64,000 nucleotides of DNA from Hofstenia miamia (taxonomy: Eukaryota; Xenacoelomorpha; Acoela), in the NCBI GenBank assembly GCA_004352715.1, contig SCFE01000091.1, positions 1,292,799 to 1,356,798 on the forward strand. The letters are read 5' to 3'. A model generated the notes under the pieces. The model was not told where the DNA came from. It made no database searches and saw nothing but the letters and a program-made list of their open reading frames with translations. Of this stretch, positions 49,721-61,491 are shown one piece after another (position 1 is the stretch's first letter; each line of letters begins with the position of its first letter). The translations under genes were made by a program, and so were the position numbers.

Positions 49721-50720
49721 NNNNNNNNNNNNNNNNNNNNNNNNNNNNNNNNNNNNNNNNNNNNNNNNNNNNNNNNNNNNNNNNNNNNNNNNNNNNNNNN
49801 NNNNNNNNNNNNNNNNNNNNNNNNNNNNNNNNNNNNNNNNNNNNNNNNNNNNNNNNNNNNNNNNNNNNNNNNNNNNNNNNNNNNNNNNNNNNNNNNNNNN
49901 NNNNNNNNNNNNNNNNNNNNNNNNNNNNNNNNNNNNNNNNNNNNNNNNNNNNNNNNNNNNNNNNNNNNNNNNNNNNNNNNNNNNNNNNNNNNNNNNNNNN
50001 NNNNNNNNNNNNNNNNNNNNNNNNNNNNNNNNNNNNNNNNNNNNNNNNNNNNNNNNNNNNNNNNNNNNNNNNNNNNNNNNNNNNNNNNNNNNNNNNNNNN
50101 NNNNNNNNNNNNNNNNNNNNNNNNNNNNNNNNNNNNNNNNNNNNNNNNNNNNNNNNNNNNNNNNNNNNNNNNNNNNNNNNNNNNNNNNNNNNNNNNNNNN
50201 NNNNNNNNNNNNNNNNNNNNNNNNNNNNNNNNNNNNNNNNNNNNNNNNNNNNNNNNNNNNNNNNNNNNNNNNNNNNNNNNNNNNNNNNNNNNNNNNNNNN
50301 NNNNNNNNNNNNNNNNNNNNNNNNNNNNNNNNNNNNNNNNNNNNNNNNNNNNNNNNNNNNNNNNNNNNNNNNNNNNNNNNNNNNNNNNNNNNNNNNNNNN
50401 NNNNNNNNNNNNNNNNNNNNNNNNNNNNNNNNNNNNNNNNNNNNNNNNNNNNNNNNNNNNNNNNNNNNNNNNNNNNNNNNNNNNNNNNNNNNNNNNNNNN
50501 NNNNNNNNNNNNNNNNNNNNNNNNNNNNNNNNNNNNNNNNNNNNNNNNNNNNNNNNNNNNNNNNNNNNNNNNNNNNNNNNNNNNNNNNNNNNNNNNNNNN
50601 NNNNNNNNNNNNNNNNNNNNNNNNNNNNNNNNNNNNNNNNNNNNNNNNNNNNNNNNNNNNNNNNNNNNNNNNNNNNNNNNNNNNNNNNNNNNNNNNNNNN
50701 NNNNNNNNNNNNNNNNNNNN
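49721..50720. other. Assembly gap, 1000 N, inside Gypsy-type pol
   Basis: Hides the protease and the catalytic part of RT of this element. The true size is unknown. Confidence 0.99.
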
Positions 50721-51390
50721 AGTTTTGGTGATGATGTCAGCAGCATTGGTATCATTCCATGAGAGACTTGAGAGTAACATGTCTGAACGAAGTATAGAAC
50801 ACATTGTTTCCAATTCAGTTGTTGATCGACTTTTGAACATAATGGTTTTGTTGTGTTGTAATCGATGTGATATGACATGTGATTGACAAAAATAGTTTAT
50901 TTTTTCATTGAAGATGTATGAAAATTTCTTGTAAAGTTTTAATCCTTTGATGGCTATCATTAATGTGAGTTTAGCATCGAAATCAGAATTGTGTGCCATT
51001 GTCATATTGATGGTTAGATTCAGGTATAATTCTTGAAATGTTGTTACAAGATTTCGGGTTTCCTTTATTTCTTTAAAGAATAATGAAATGTTGTTGGTAA
51101 CATCATCTTCCGTAATTTCGTTAATATCTGTTTTTCCCAATTGTAACAATACTTTTATCTCTGTTCAATACGTCACATTGTAAAATTTTAAATCTTCTTT
51201 CGTGAGATTTGCCCAGAGCACATCCATTCCTCCAGAGAATAATGCAATGGTTGGTGTAGACATTTTAGTAAGTGTTTGTTTGATTAACGACAGTTGTTTG
51301 TGAATAGGTTTTCCGTTTCATAGTAGTTCTATTAGAGTATGGGATGAATCGACATACAATCTTTTGTTGTTGGCATGTTGTTTTATTTTA
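50721..51390 (-). pseudogene. Linker region of the Gypsy-type element, unknown domain
   Basis: Minus-strand frame 51149 down to the gap encodes ITEDDVTNNISLFFKEIKET and later TNAADIITK, mostly helical and without motifs I recognise. Upstream it stays in frame to about 51390 through two TGA codons, with SGGMDVLWANLTKEDLKFY between them. It appears to be the original continuation of the 645-codon ORF after a frameshift near 51400. It may be the C-terminal part of a gag-like protein. Confidence 0.55.
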
Positions 51391-53328
51391 TCAACAGCTA
51401 TTCGGTATTTTTCTGTTTTCTGTTGAAAATATCGTCAGTTGAAAGAGGTAGGAGATCTCCGGTATCGTGTTGTAATGAGTTTCACTTGTAGCACCCCACA
51501 TGTATTTTCGTACATGGTCGGAGAAGAGTGTGATTTCGTTATAATCTACACCAAGTTTGAAACATAAGATTGTTATAGGAATTACGCTGGTGATATGGTA
51601 TTGACAGAGTAAACGTGTAAAATATTTTTCATATTTATAGAATATTTTAGCATCTGTTTTGAGAGGACTCGTTGCTATAGTAATTCCACTTAATAACCAA
51701 TTTTTTGCTTTCGTAGAAATTGGGGCTATAGCAATTTCGAAGTTTGTAGTTTTTGACATGTTTTGGCGTAATTTTTTATCGATTGGCAGAGAAAGTGTTT
51801 CAAATTTCGTTAAGAAAATTGATAATAACCACATAGCTGCTTTAGCATTGAATGTTGGCACTTTTTCTTCTGAGAATAATGTTTTACTAAAGTCAGTTTT
51901 ATCTTTCAAATTAAACGATATCTGCATATTTGATATGGCTGTTTCCACAGAAAAGTGATACGTTAATGACGGTGATTTAATTTCGATGTCAGGCCAAATT
52001 TCTGTTTTTAATTGCTCGCCTTTAATGTTATTCCAATAACTGTTTAACTCTTGTATTGTGGCGTCTGATAATTGCATAGTGAGACGAATATAGACTTTGC
52101 CTAGATTTACTAGTTGATTCTGTTCGTTTAATATTTCAGCAGCTTGTGCGTAGAGACATAAATCAATTGCAAGGCGTGTGTCCACAATTGGACGAATAGC
52201 TGGTAATTTATTATTCATCATGATATTGGTGTACAGCATTTTTGATATGCTGTTGTCGCTGTGGTCATTGTTGAGAACGAAGTAGTCATCTAAGTGAAAA
52301 ACAAAAAAGTTTTCTACTGTTCGTTCTAAAGTTTCGAAGAAATGGGGTGTGATTAAAATTTCGCGTTCAATATAAATGAAAGTTAGTGTTATGGTATTCT
52401 TTATGGCTAATGAACTGACTTTTTCCAAAAGTTTGTGTAAATTAGGAAAAGAAATGTCTTTTTCGCGAATGAAATAAACAATTTGTAAAGAATTGTAATC
52501 AATGTTGAGTAACTCGATTTGGCGTAGTTTATGTAGATTCATAAGTAATTGGCGTAAATTTTTTAAGTTGAAATTTTCATCAAAAGAAGGATGGATTTTC
52601 GCATTCAAGTAACATCGTTCAAACAATTTTGCCATTGAGTGTTCATAAAAGAGTAAAGTATTACAACGAGCACGTTTATACGAGTCTATAGTGAAGGGTA
52701 GAACATTTGCTGAAGGAGATGAAGTCTGATAACATAAAAGAGTTTGCATCTGTCCTTTTGTTTCAGCAGGAGTATTGCGATCCACTATGTAATTTGCCTT
52801 TTTGGTAGGTTTGAAATAGGGATGTATAAGTTCGCCTTCAATAGAAGTAAACTTTTCCAATCTGCGAATGTTTTTAAAAGTTTTAGAGTTTGTGGAGGAT
52901 GCAGACGAGTCCGAGTCTGGGCGAGGTCGATTAATATAAGACTCCGAAACATCTGTAAGTGGTGAGGAATCCAGAATTTTACGCTTAATGCCCACCCTTG
53001 CGGTTCCTGGTGCAAGGAAACCCTCTCCCCGAACATCATCAACCATTTGAAGCTGATGGTGAGCAGGTACAAACGAGGTTGACTGAATACTCGTCCCTTC
53101 TGCTTCATGAACCATTTGAAGCTCATGGTGCAGCGTGGGCCTCACAGTCTCAGTAGAAACAGAAACCATTTGAAGCTTCTGTTTAGACTGAGAAGCGTCC
53201 GATTCAGTGCTCCCAGACCCTGCATCCGAAGATGTATGGGACTGGTATGATTTTCTTCGTTTAACATGGCGCCTGGATAGAGACGAGGAAGTGTCACTTG
53301 CCTTCGGTGGTGTGCGTTGTTGTTTCAT
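51391..53328 (-). CDS. 645-residue ORF of unknown function in the gag position of a Gypsy-type element
   Basis: The longest gap-free frame in the window, ATG 53328 to the stop at 51391. Residues 1-160 are Ser/Thr-rich, basic and probably disordered (RRHVKRRK near 19-26). They carry three copies of an LQMV motif at residues 52-55, 70-73 and 93-96, encoded by three near-identical CCATTTGAAGCT words on the plus strand. Residues 165-640 look folded and mostly helical, with no zinc knuckle, protease or polymerase motif. Its position directly upstream of, and on the same strand as, pol suggests a gag or gag-like product. The C-terminus is probably truncated by a frameshift (see 50721-51390). I do not recognise the family. 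A captured host gene cannot be excluded. Confidence 0.6.
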   Translation of the reverse strand: MKQQRTPPKASDTSSSLSRRHVKRRKSYQSHTSSDAGSGSTESDASQSKQKLQMVSVSTETVRPTLHHELQMVHEAEGTSIQSTSFVPAHHQLQMVDDVRGEGFLAPGTARVGIKRKILDSSPLTDVSESYINRPRPDSDSSASSTNSKTFKNIRRLEKFTSIEGELIHPYFKPTKKANYIVDRNTPAETKGQMQTLLCYQTSSPSANVLPFTIDSYKRARCNTLLFYEHSMAKLFERCYLNAKIHPSFDENFNLKNLRQLLMNLHKLRQIELLNIDYNSLQIVYFIREKDISFPNLHKLLEKVSSLAIKNTITLTFIYIEREILITPHFFETLERTVENFFVFHLDDYFVLNNDHSDNSISKMLYTNIMMNNKLPAIRPIVDTRLAIDLCLYAQAAEILNEQNQLVNLGKVYIRLTMQLSDATIQELNSYWNNIKGEQLKTEIWPDIEIKSPSLTYHFSVETAISNMQISFNLKDKTDFSKTLFSEEKVPTFNAKAAMWLLSIFLTKFETLSLPIDKKLRQNMSKTTNFEIAIAPISTKAKNWLLSGITIATSPLKTDAKIFYKYEKYFTRLLCQYHITSVIPITILCFKLGVDYNEITLFSDHVRKYMWGATSETHYNTIPEISYLFQLTIFSTENRKIPNSC

Positions 53329-53423
53329 GCCTAAACAAATGTTAAATTTCTAATTCCCAAGCTTGGGAAATATAATTAGGATTAGTATTTCGAGTTGTAC
53401 GTTTTGGTAAAATTCTAGATGGT

Positions 53424-54423
53424 NNNNNNNNNNNNNNNNNNNNNNNNNNNNNNNNNNNNNNNNNNNNNNNNNNNNNNNNNNNNNNNNNNNNNNNNNNNNN
53501 NNNNNNNNNNNNNNNNNNNNNNNNNNNNNNNNNNNNNNNNNNNNNNNNNNNNNNNNNNNNNNNNNNNNNNNNNNNNNNNNNNNNNNNNNNNNNNNNNNNN
53601 NNNNNNNNNNNNNNNNNNNNNNNNNNNNNNNNNNNNNNNNNNNNNNNNNNNNNNNNNNNNNNNNNNNNNNNNNNNNNNNNNNNNNNNNNNNNNNNNNNNN
53701 NNNNNNNNNNNNNNNNNNNNNNNNNNNNNNNNNNNNNNNNNNNNNNNNNNNNNNNNNNNNNNNNNNNNNNNNNNNNNNNNNNNNNNNNNNNNNNNNNNNN
53801 NNNNNNNNNNNNNNNNNNNNNNNNNNNNNNNNNNNNNNNNNNNNNNNNNNNNNNNNNNNNNNNNNNNNNNNNNNNNNNNNNNNNNNNNNNNNNNNNNNNN
53901 NNNNNNNNNNNNNNNNNNNNNNNNNNNNNNNNNNNNNNNNNNNNNNNNNNNNNNNNNNNNNNNNNNNNNNNNNNNNNNNNNNNNNNNNNNNNNNNNNNNN
54001 NNNNNNNNNNNNNNNNNNNNNNNNNNNNNNNNNNNNNNNNNNNNNNNNNNNNNNNNNNNNNNNNNNNNNNNNNNNNNNNNNNNNNNNNNNNNNNNNNNNN
54101 NNNNNNNNNNNNNNNNNNNNNNNNNNNNNNNNNNNNNNNNNNNNNNNNNNNNNNNNNNNNNNNNNNNNNNNNNNNNNNNNNNNNNNNNNNNNNNNNNNNN
54201 NNNNNNNNNNNNNNNNNNNNNNNNNNNNNNNNNNNNNNNNNNNNNNNNNNNNNNNNNNNNNNNNNNNNNNNNNNNNNNNNNNNNNNNNNNNNNNNNNNNN
54301 NNNNNNNNNNNNNNNNNNNNNNNNNNNNNNNNNNNNNNNNNNNNNNNNNNNNNNNNNNNNNNNNNNNNNNNNNNNNNNNNNNNNNNNNNNNNNNNNNNNN
54401 NNNNNNNNNNNNNNNNNNNNNNN
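53424..54423. other. Assembly gap, 1000 N
   Basis: Placeholder-sized gap just upstream of the 645-codon ORF on its strand. It would contain the 5' LTR if the element is complete. Confidence 0.99.
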
Positions 54424-55384
54424 AGCCGTATATTTAAGTAACATTACTTTTAGCATTTTTCGGATAATATATTTTTCATAAAGTGCCCCCTTATTATCTG
54501 TTATTATATTTATTATTTTTTATGTATTTGATCAGTATGATCAACGCTTAAGGTATCACTCCGGGCGAAAGGTAGGATAACCAGAGGCTCTAAATGGCCC
54601 TCTGGTTTGACTCCTCTAGTCTAGGTGATAGTAGGTATTAGGTATAAGGATGAGTACGGTTAGGAAGCGCGGTTTGCATGTAGCTATAATAATTGCATTT
54701 TCTCTAATCTAAAATGAGCTGAGATATTAGGTATTGGAAATGGTTCATCGCTTCGGCCAGAGGCCTGATTCTGTAAGAAGAAGTTTGAAATTAACTTATT
54801 CTCTGAATACTGATTAACCTTGGAATGAAAATGCTCTTGTTCTCTCATTAGATAGATAACACAATAACTAGTAGTTTCATCGGTTGTTTTAATATATCTA
54901 AAGATGGAATGCTTGCTGAGTGTTGCACGTGCTTCTACCACAAGACAAGCATTCTACAATAATCAAAACTATCATCTAAATAATCATATGATTGACATTT
55001 GTAAAATGAAACCAATTAATACCAGTACCCCAACGCATATTCATTCAAAAAGTTTTTATTGATAAATTACATTATTTGTGATACAAAAGAAACAAATAAT
55101 TTTGAATACTTTGTAGAAGATTATTTGATTTCAGATCATCTATTAACTTGTGCAATTCAAAAGAAAATATTTAGCTAAGTAAAATAGAAATAGAATATCA
55201 CTACTTTAATTTCAGAAGTCGTTACTGCTAAAATACTTTACTAAGTCAATTCTTATATTTAGATTGGAAATTATTTTATAATTTGACAACTGTTGATGAA
55301 AAATTGTGACTCTTTACTAAAAATTTAAACTATCTTTTTAATGAGCAATCTCTATTAAAAAAGTTAAGATGAACACAAATCAAA
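54424..55384. other. Non-coding stretch with a small hairpin
   Basis: No gene recognised. An inverted repeat AACCAGAGG / CCTCTGGTT with an 11-base loop lies at 54579-54607, in a patch less AT-rich than the rest (54540-54680). It could belong to the LTR or leader of the neighbouring element, but I have no second copy to show that. Confidence 0.45.
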
Positions 55385-55840
55385 ATGAATTTTTGAAATG
55401 GAAGCAATGATTTTGGCTGGTCTTTTGCTTCTAACATTCCTTCTGATCTTGAGCATTTGTCTACTTGGTCCTCTGTCAACCATCTTGATTTTAGCGCTAC
55501 CAAGACATGTGGTATTTCCTTTTCTGTTGCTCCCCCTTCTGATTTGTCTCTACCTGTGAACTTTGCTCCTCATAGAACTCATCTTGGAGTTCAACTTGCT
55601 GCAAACTTAAATTGGACTGGACATGTATCTTTGCGTCTCCGCAAAGCTAATTCCTCGCTATTTACCCTTTTCTGTAATGTTCCTTTTAGTACCGCGTCTG
55701 CTGTGAAACTCTCTTTGTTCAAGTCCATTCCTCGTGCCATTTTTGACTTGTTTTTATTTTTTTGTTGTATATGCCTTCAGCAGCTAAATAAAGTCATTCA
55801 TTATTATTATTATTATTATCAAATGAAGCAAAGCATTTTA
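55385..55840 (+). mobile_element. LINE 3' end fragment with (ATT)n tail
   Basis: The frame at 55457-55790 gives the post-RT region: LDFSATKTCGISFS, then HRTHLGVQLAANLNWTGHV, KANSSLFTLF and LFKSIPRAIF. This is typical of CR1/Jockey/L2-like LINEs after the catalytic core. It ends with AATAAAGTCATTC and an ATT microsatellite (55798-55818), a common LINE 3' tail. It is 5'-truncated. Confidence 0.8.
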
Positions 55841-56424
55841 ATTAAACTGAAGCACAATGCAAATATAAGCTACTGTAAAGATACAAATCACCAGAATTTT
55901 TCCAAGTATAATATATTAGAAACAAAGTATCTAACAAATGCAAAAGAGATTTACACAATTTCGTGATATTACCATTTGAAAACAAAAGGATAACACAAAA
56001 ATGGAGATTTATATCGAAATTTTTTGACAATAATCATTCTTCAGAGATCACATCATTAAAAGATACAAATAAGATCATATATAATAAACAAAAATAGCTA
56101 GTGTACTTAATGAGACATTTATGAATCTAGGAAATTATACTGATGCCAAAGACAATATTATCTCTATAAATGAAATGCAAATTCACAATAATTTATTGTA
56201 TAAAAAACAATTTAAGTTTTGTTTCATGACTTTGTATCAGTTTAATGAAATATCACAAAACTTATAAGTTAGTAAATCACAATACCGTGTAAAATATCAA
56301 CATGGTTTTTTAAAGCAAACAATGCCAATATTGTGTAGACAATTGTGCTATTTAAAACCAATGTATTTCTGAGAGTGTCTTTGCGAATGATTTGAAAATA
56401 GCACAAAATCACACCTATACATAA
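55841..56424. other. AT-rich stretch between LINE fragments
   Basis: No coding or repeat pattern recognised. Confidence 0.45.
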
Positions 56425-56895
56425 AAATGTGATACTGAAGATGCCATTAATTATAGACCAATTTCAGTACTCCCAAGACTAAGTAAGATATTTGAAAAAA
56501 TAATATATAACCAAATAAATCATTATATTGAGAAATATAATTTACTTCTATCGTTACAATTTGGATTTAGAACTAATTTATCAACAAATGATGCCTTAAT
56601 TCATGTCTTAGATGATTGGAGAAAATATATTGAAAAAGACCAAAGTGTATTCATTTTATCTCTATATTTTTGAAATTCAATTGATCATAATATTTTAAAA
56701 AATAAACTACAACAAATATACAATTTTGAAGAATCAGTAATAAATTTAATTAGATCTTATTTAAATAACAGACAACAGTACGTAAAAATTAAAAACATAA
56801 CATCTCATTCAGTGATAATTAATCATGAAATCAAACAAAGGTTCAGTACTAGGATCACTTTTATATAACATATATGTAAATATCATCCAATTTTG
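56425..56895 (+). pseudogene. Jockey/CR1-like LINE RT fragment
   Basis: The plus frame reads DAINYRPISVLPRLSKIFEK, FGFRTNLSTNDALIHVLDDW and then SIDHNILKNKLQQIYNF, the standard RT blocks 1-3. The motif A Asp region is damaged (SLYF-stop-NSIDH). Motif B survives as a frameshifted remnant near 56830-56860. It is short, with both ends missing. Confidence 0.78.
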
Positions 56896-56899
56896 TAAT

Positions 56900-57397
56900 A
56901 AAATACAATGCATACAGTGGTTTCAGTTATGCCTAAAATAAAGTTTGTATCCAGTTCAGAAACTAATTGTCCAAATTCTGAATTTTTAATATAGAGATTC
57001 TAAAAATTTATGAGCAAATATTTAAACGAATTAATTAAATTAATAATATTTGAGAATTCTTAATATTCGAAAATATAACAGTTTTAAGAGGACCGGAATT
57101 AATCTCAATGCCTGATATTACTAATAATATTGTTATTACTAGAAAATAGAAAACAGAATGCTTTATTTTAATGAAATAGAAAAACAGCATTTTACATGTT
57201 CTTATGTTGTATCTTAATTTAGGTCTATTATTAGGCAAGAAGGTTTCCCTAACACAGGTAGCATTGTAGTTTGAATTAAAAAGAGTTAATATTAAGTATA
57301 AGATAGAATATGAGTTATTGGTGATAACATAAATTAAACGAAATATTCGCCATAACACAAGCATAGTTAATAATATAAACATTAAATTTACCGTCAT
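56900..57397 (-). pseudogene. LINE N-terminus: hydrophobic leader, 2A-like motif and endonuclease start
   Basis: Minus frame 57397-57035, 120 codons. It opens with a hydrophobic segment (LMFILLTMLVLWRIF) and ends with another hydrophobic run followed by LLVISGIEINSGP. The latter strongly resembles the 2A ribosome-skipping consensus (SGDxExNPGP) found at the N-terminus of some invertebrate LINEs, but with the Asp missing and Pro changed to Ser. Below it, through stops, FGQLVSELDTNFILGITET matches the start of an APE-type endonuclease (compare GITETWLK at about 62695). It is oriented opposite to its LINE neighbours and inactive. Confidence 0.65.
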
Positions 57398-57419
57398 TAG
57401 AAGAGGCTAAGAAAGTTTC

Positions 57420-57830
57420 TAATTAAGTGAACCTCAGTGGGTGACAACGGTGGTGTTGTTGAAAGCGTGTCAGCGTAACTTTCTCGCATGTTTGTTGGCG
57501 GAGTGAGTAAATGCTGCTTTAGCGGGAATTCTTGTAATGTGTTTGACGGCGTTTGTAAAAAGGGTCAAAAGGGTCGATGTGTGTTTGAAAAGCGGTGTTG
57601 ATGCGGAGGCGGCTGGGTAAAAGATCTAGAGCTGGCGGTGTCTGTCTTTTATCAAACGGCCACTGGTTGAATACACGGTGCGGCGGAGTGTTAAAAAAGA
57701 CTTTGATAGACTTTGCAAACCTTCCATAACCTTTTTGTAGTAGTGGATTCCGTTTTTAGTGAATAAACTTCTAAAAACGGTTGAAATTAATTTACTTAAG
57801 TAAGCCAATATATTTTAAATTAACATTATT
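57420..57830 (-). other. G+C-richer stretch upstream of the minus-strand LINE
   Basis: Noticeably richer in G+C than its surroundings and located directly 5' of the LINE N-terminus on the same strand. It may be that element's 5' UTR or internal promoter. A 60-codon frame (57808-57626) has no family resemblance. Confidence 0.4.
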
Positions 57831-57954
57831 TATTATTTTTTAGCTATTTTTATTTTTTCATGTTTAACACATTTTCTTTGTTGGAAAATCTTTTTTTACA
57901 ATGCAATGTCAAAATTTTTGGCCAGGTGCGGGGCCCGTAGCAGGTGCTACATCT

Positions 57955-58215
57955 GCTACTAGGTTAATCCAGCACTGCTATAGAGTCGAAACCAATGTGT
58001 TCTAACTTTTTAAGAAGAATATAATGATCAACGGAATCAAATGCTTCGGACAAATCGATGGAAGCAATTGTGACAAAATTGTTATTTTCGAGATAAGATC
58101 TCCAATAAAGTAAGGCATCAGAGGTGGAGTAAACTTTGCGAAAGTCGAATTGAGTATTCGAAATAATTAATTTGTTATAGAGATAAGTGTTTCTTTGGTC
58201 AAATTTTAGTTTTTT
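57955..58215 (-). pseudogene. Jockey/CR1-like LINE RT fragment, minus strand
   Basis: The minus frame reads QFDFRKVYSTSDALLYWRSY and SIDLSEAFDSVDHYILLKKL, RT blocks 2 and 3 with the motif A Asp intact, then HIGFDSI. It is cut sharply on both sides and abuts a plus-strand LINE at about 58228. Confidence 0.8.
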
Positions 58216-58227
58216 GAAGATTTTTGC

Positions 58228-60475
58228 CCTCTCTGATCATTGTATAATATCAGCCAGTTTCTCTAAAGTTAAATAAGCTCTGAAGTATCCAAAAATTGAT
58301 CACTATTCGCTAAAAATCTTCTGATAATATAGATAACCTGAAAAACGCACTTTCACGTGAAACTTGGACTTCCGTATGCGTTGCGATTGATCCTAACAAC
58401 ATGATCAAAAACTTTCTTGATATTCTTGAATCCTATTTAGATTAATATTGTCCGGAAAAGAACATCCTTGTTACTAACCATTCTCGCAAAATATAAAGAA
58501 TGACAAGCCTTGGCTTTCCGATTACTGCAAAGAATTAATAACAAAAATAAATGATGTTTTTAAATTTTTTCTAACGCCCGTACTCCTGAAAGTTGTGCAT
58601 TATATAAAAAAAGTCTAGAAATATTTCTAATATAGAAAATCGTAAAGCTTACAATGAGTATATTAAACATGAATACAGAAAATTACCGAACTACAAGAGT
58701 AAATGTAAATTGAATAACGAAATCTCGAATCGTGCCAAATCAAAATCTTCTCCCATAGAAAAAATTGTAGACACTGAAGGATATCAATACGTCACCAATT
58801 TTGAAATTTGCAATATTTTAAGTCACACATTTGCAAACCTAGGTAATTATGAAGGTCCTCAAATAATAAATCATAATAGGCACAACCCTGAATTTGGTTT
58901 TCCCTTTATAACAAGTTTTGAAGAAATTAAGGTAATCAAGATTCTAAAATCAAACAAGTCAAGCGGCCCCTCGAAAATTCCAATACTAAAAAACAATAAG
59001 AAATATATTGCCGAACCTTTAAAATATATGTTTAATGAATGCTTAAAATGGAATATTTTTTTTTCTGATTTCTTGAAACAGGCTCATATTACTCCAGTTT
59101 GCAAAAAGATCACCCAAAGTGTCCTAAAAACTATCAACCTATATCTATTACATCACCAATCAGTAAAATATTTGAAAGAATATTACACGAACAAATTACA
59201 CTTCTTTTAAATCATCATAAACTATGGTCCAATATGCTTTCAGAAAAAATGACTGAACATCAGACGCACTTATACAAGCGACAGAAAAATGAAGGGCATT
59301 ATTAGACTCTGATAAATTTGTTGCGATTGCCTGTCTAGACCTCTCAAAAGCATTCGATTCTATTAATCATGAGATATTAACAAAAAATTAAGAAATATTG
59401 GTTTTTCTCTTAACAGTGCTCATTTTATATCAAATTACTTAATTAATAGACTTCCGCGAGGTAAATTAAGTGATAATTTTTCAAATTGGTTGTCTGTCAA
59501 TATTGGTGGATCTCAAGGAACCATACTAGGTCCCCTGCTTTTTAATATTTATGTAAATGACATGAAGGAAATTACTGACTGCGAAGTAACACAATACACC
59601 GATGATTCATCTATTTACTGTGGAAATAAATCCATAGATAAAGCTGTAAAAATTATTGAATCGAATTGTATAAAATTGAGCAACTATTTTAGCATGCATA
59701 GATTGTGTATTAACGCGAAAAAAACTGAATTTTGCATAATGCTACCTTTTAGAAAAAACGGACATCTCTGACTATTCAATTAATTCAATAATACATTTGT
59801 TATATGTGTTAATAAGTTTAAATGTTTAGGAGTTACAATAGATTCAAAGATTAATTTCATATCATAAATAAATACTATTATTAAAAAATGGCAGTAGGTA
59901 TTAGAAAGATATCCCATGTTTCCCAAAAGTTACCCCTAATTGCAGTAATTCTAATGTTTCATGCATTCGTTGTGAATAATTTAAGTTATACTAATATCAT
60001 ATATACTAATGTATACAGCCTAATGATAAAAAACATCAAGTTCAACTAAAATCGGCATTAAATGTTTGTAATAATAACTCTTCTAAAACAAAAGAATATA
60101 TTTCTAAGTCTATTCTTTTTCCACAAGAGTTAATTATTTACAATATTATTATTTATTTCTTCAAATTCATACACAAAATTCCACCCTACAACGAGATATA
60201 ATTCTCATTTTCGACAGACTGACTGAAGCAAATTAAACTATCAAAAAACTATTCACGTGTTAAATTTAATAAAAATATCATGAGTCAATCCTTTATTAAT
60301 ACTGCAATTTATAACTGGAATATATTGCCAAAAGAAATGAAAATAATAGACAACCTTAAAAAATTCAAAAAAGAATTAAAATTATTATTTCTCAAACAAA
60401 AGTTTATATCAGGTAGATCATGGATAGGATTTAAATTTTATAATAACTACTATACAATAAATCGATATTAGAAAA
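58228..60475 (+). mobile_element. Jockey/CR1-like LINE: endonuclease end, linker, RT, C-terminus
   Basis: Starts with LSDHCIISASFS, the final SDH catalytic box of an APE endonuclease, then a linker (KPWLSDYCKELI, NRKAYNEYIKHEYRKL). RT runs from about 58710: ILKSNKSSGPSKIP, then after a frameshift KDHPKCPKNYQPISI and SPISKIFERIL, LDLSKAFDSINHEIL (motif A intact), SQGTILGPLLFNIYVNDM (motif B), YTDDSSIY (motif C, YxDD intact) and a post-RT region CLGVTIDSK. A conserved C-terminal box, TAIYNWNILPKEMK, ends at TAG 60469-60471. The fragment has several frameshifts but is the best-preserved RT in the window. It is 5'-truncated. Confidence 0.85.
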
Positions 60476-60639
60476 CTATCCGTAGCCAGTGTTTTTTTTT
60501 CCTTTTTTTGTTATTATTCATTATTATTGTACTTAGTAGTTAATAACGCCATTCATTTACAATATCAGTTAAATATTGTAAAAAATTCAAATGAATATAG
60601 ATTATCTTATCTTATTGAAATAAGCCTCTAATGCAACAT

Positions 60640-60990
60640 CTTAGTGGGTTATTTTTTTTATATATGGGAATAACATTAGCTAATTTTAAAATTGGCGGAG
60701 CGGTATTTAGTTTTATGCAGTGATTGATGATGTAGCATAAATGAATTATGTCGCTTGATTTAGTAACTTTTAGCTTATTTATTGCTTAAAGGACTTCGTA
60801 TTGAGTCACAAATCGGAATAAAAGAATTTTGAGGGAGTTTGCAGTTAGATTTTTCAATTATAAGTAGCACCGATGGTTCCAAGTATTTGCTTAGGTTAAT
60901 GACCTGCTTAGATTTAATGTGAATGGGTTTTGAAACAATCGTTATTCCTAACTTAGCAGTATTACAATGCGGACTTTCATAAATCACGTT
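60640..60990 (-). pseudogene. LINE RT N-terminal fragment, minus strand
   Basis: The minus frame from 60987 reads KPIHIKSKQVINLSKYL, then after a stop continues KLKVTKSSDIIHLCYIINHC and LANVIPIYKKNNP, the first RT blocks of a CR1/Jockey-type element. Both ends are truncated. Confidence 0.7.
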
Positions 60991-61490
60991 TCTTTATTAG
61001 CGTGTTGTAAAATCACAAATTTTGCAGTATTTTCCTAATCTTGTTTATTGGAATTCCCAAAATCTGCTCACAGTCACTCTGCCTTCTACAAGCTATGCAT
61101 AAATCAAAACAAATTGATATTTCTTTCTAAAATCTCATCTAACCGAAAATTATCATTGTTGTTCTGATCTGCTCTCATATATATTTCCACATCAGTGAGG
61201 ATAGGACTTGCTACTGAAAAGAGGATTTCTATTCAACTTCCTAAATTATTTAAACTAATTCATAGGTCGAAAATAATTGCTACATATCCCGTTTTTAGCA
61301 TATGTATATAGGCATCAATAATGAACAGCCTGATAAATTCTTTCATTAAGTTTGTAGAGATCTGGAAACGTCATTTATGTTTATTATTAAACTCTTTTGG
61401 CTTAAAAACTGTCGAAGAAGTAATCCCAAAATAACATTCAGTTCTAATCTAAATAAATTTTTAATTTATTTGAATTATATTTTTATGATT
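60991..61490. other. AT-rich stretch before the last LINE
   Basis: No gene seen. Part may be the 5' UTR of the LINE that starts at about 61492. Confidence 0.4.
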
Positions 61491-61491
61491 T

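Noticed and set aside
51659-51958. 99-codon plus-strand frame inside the 645-codon ORF
   Set aside because: It is an antisense shadow of the minus-strand ORF.
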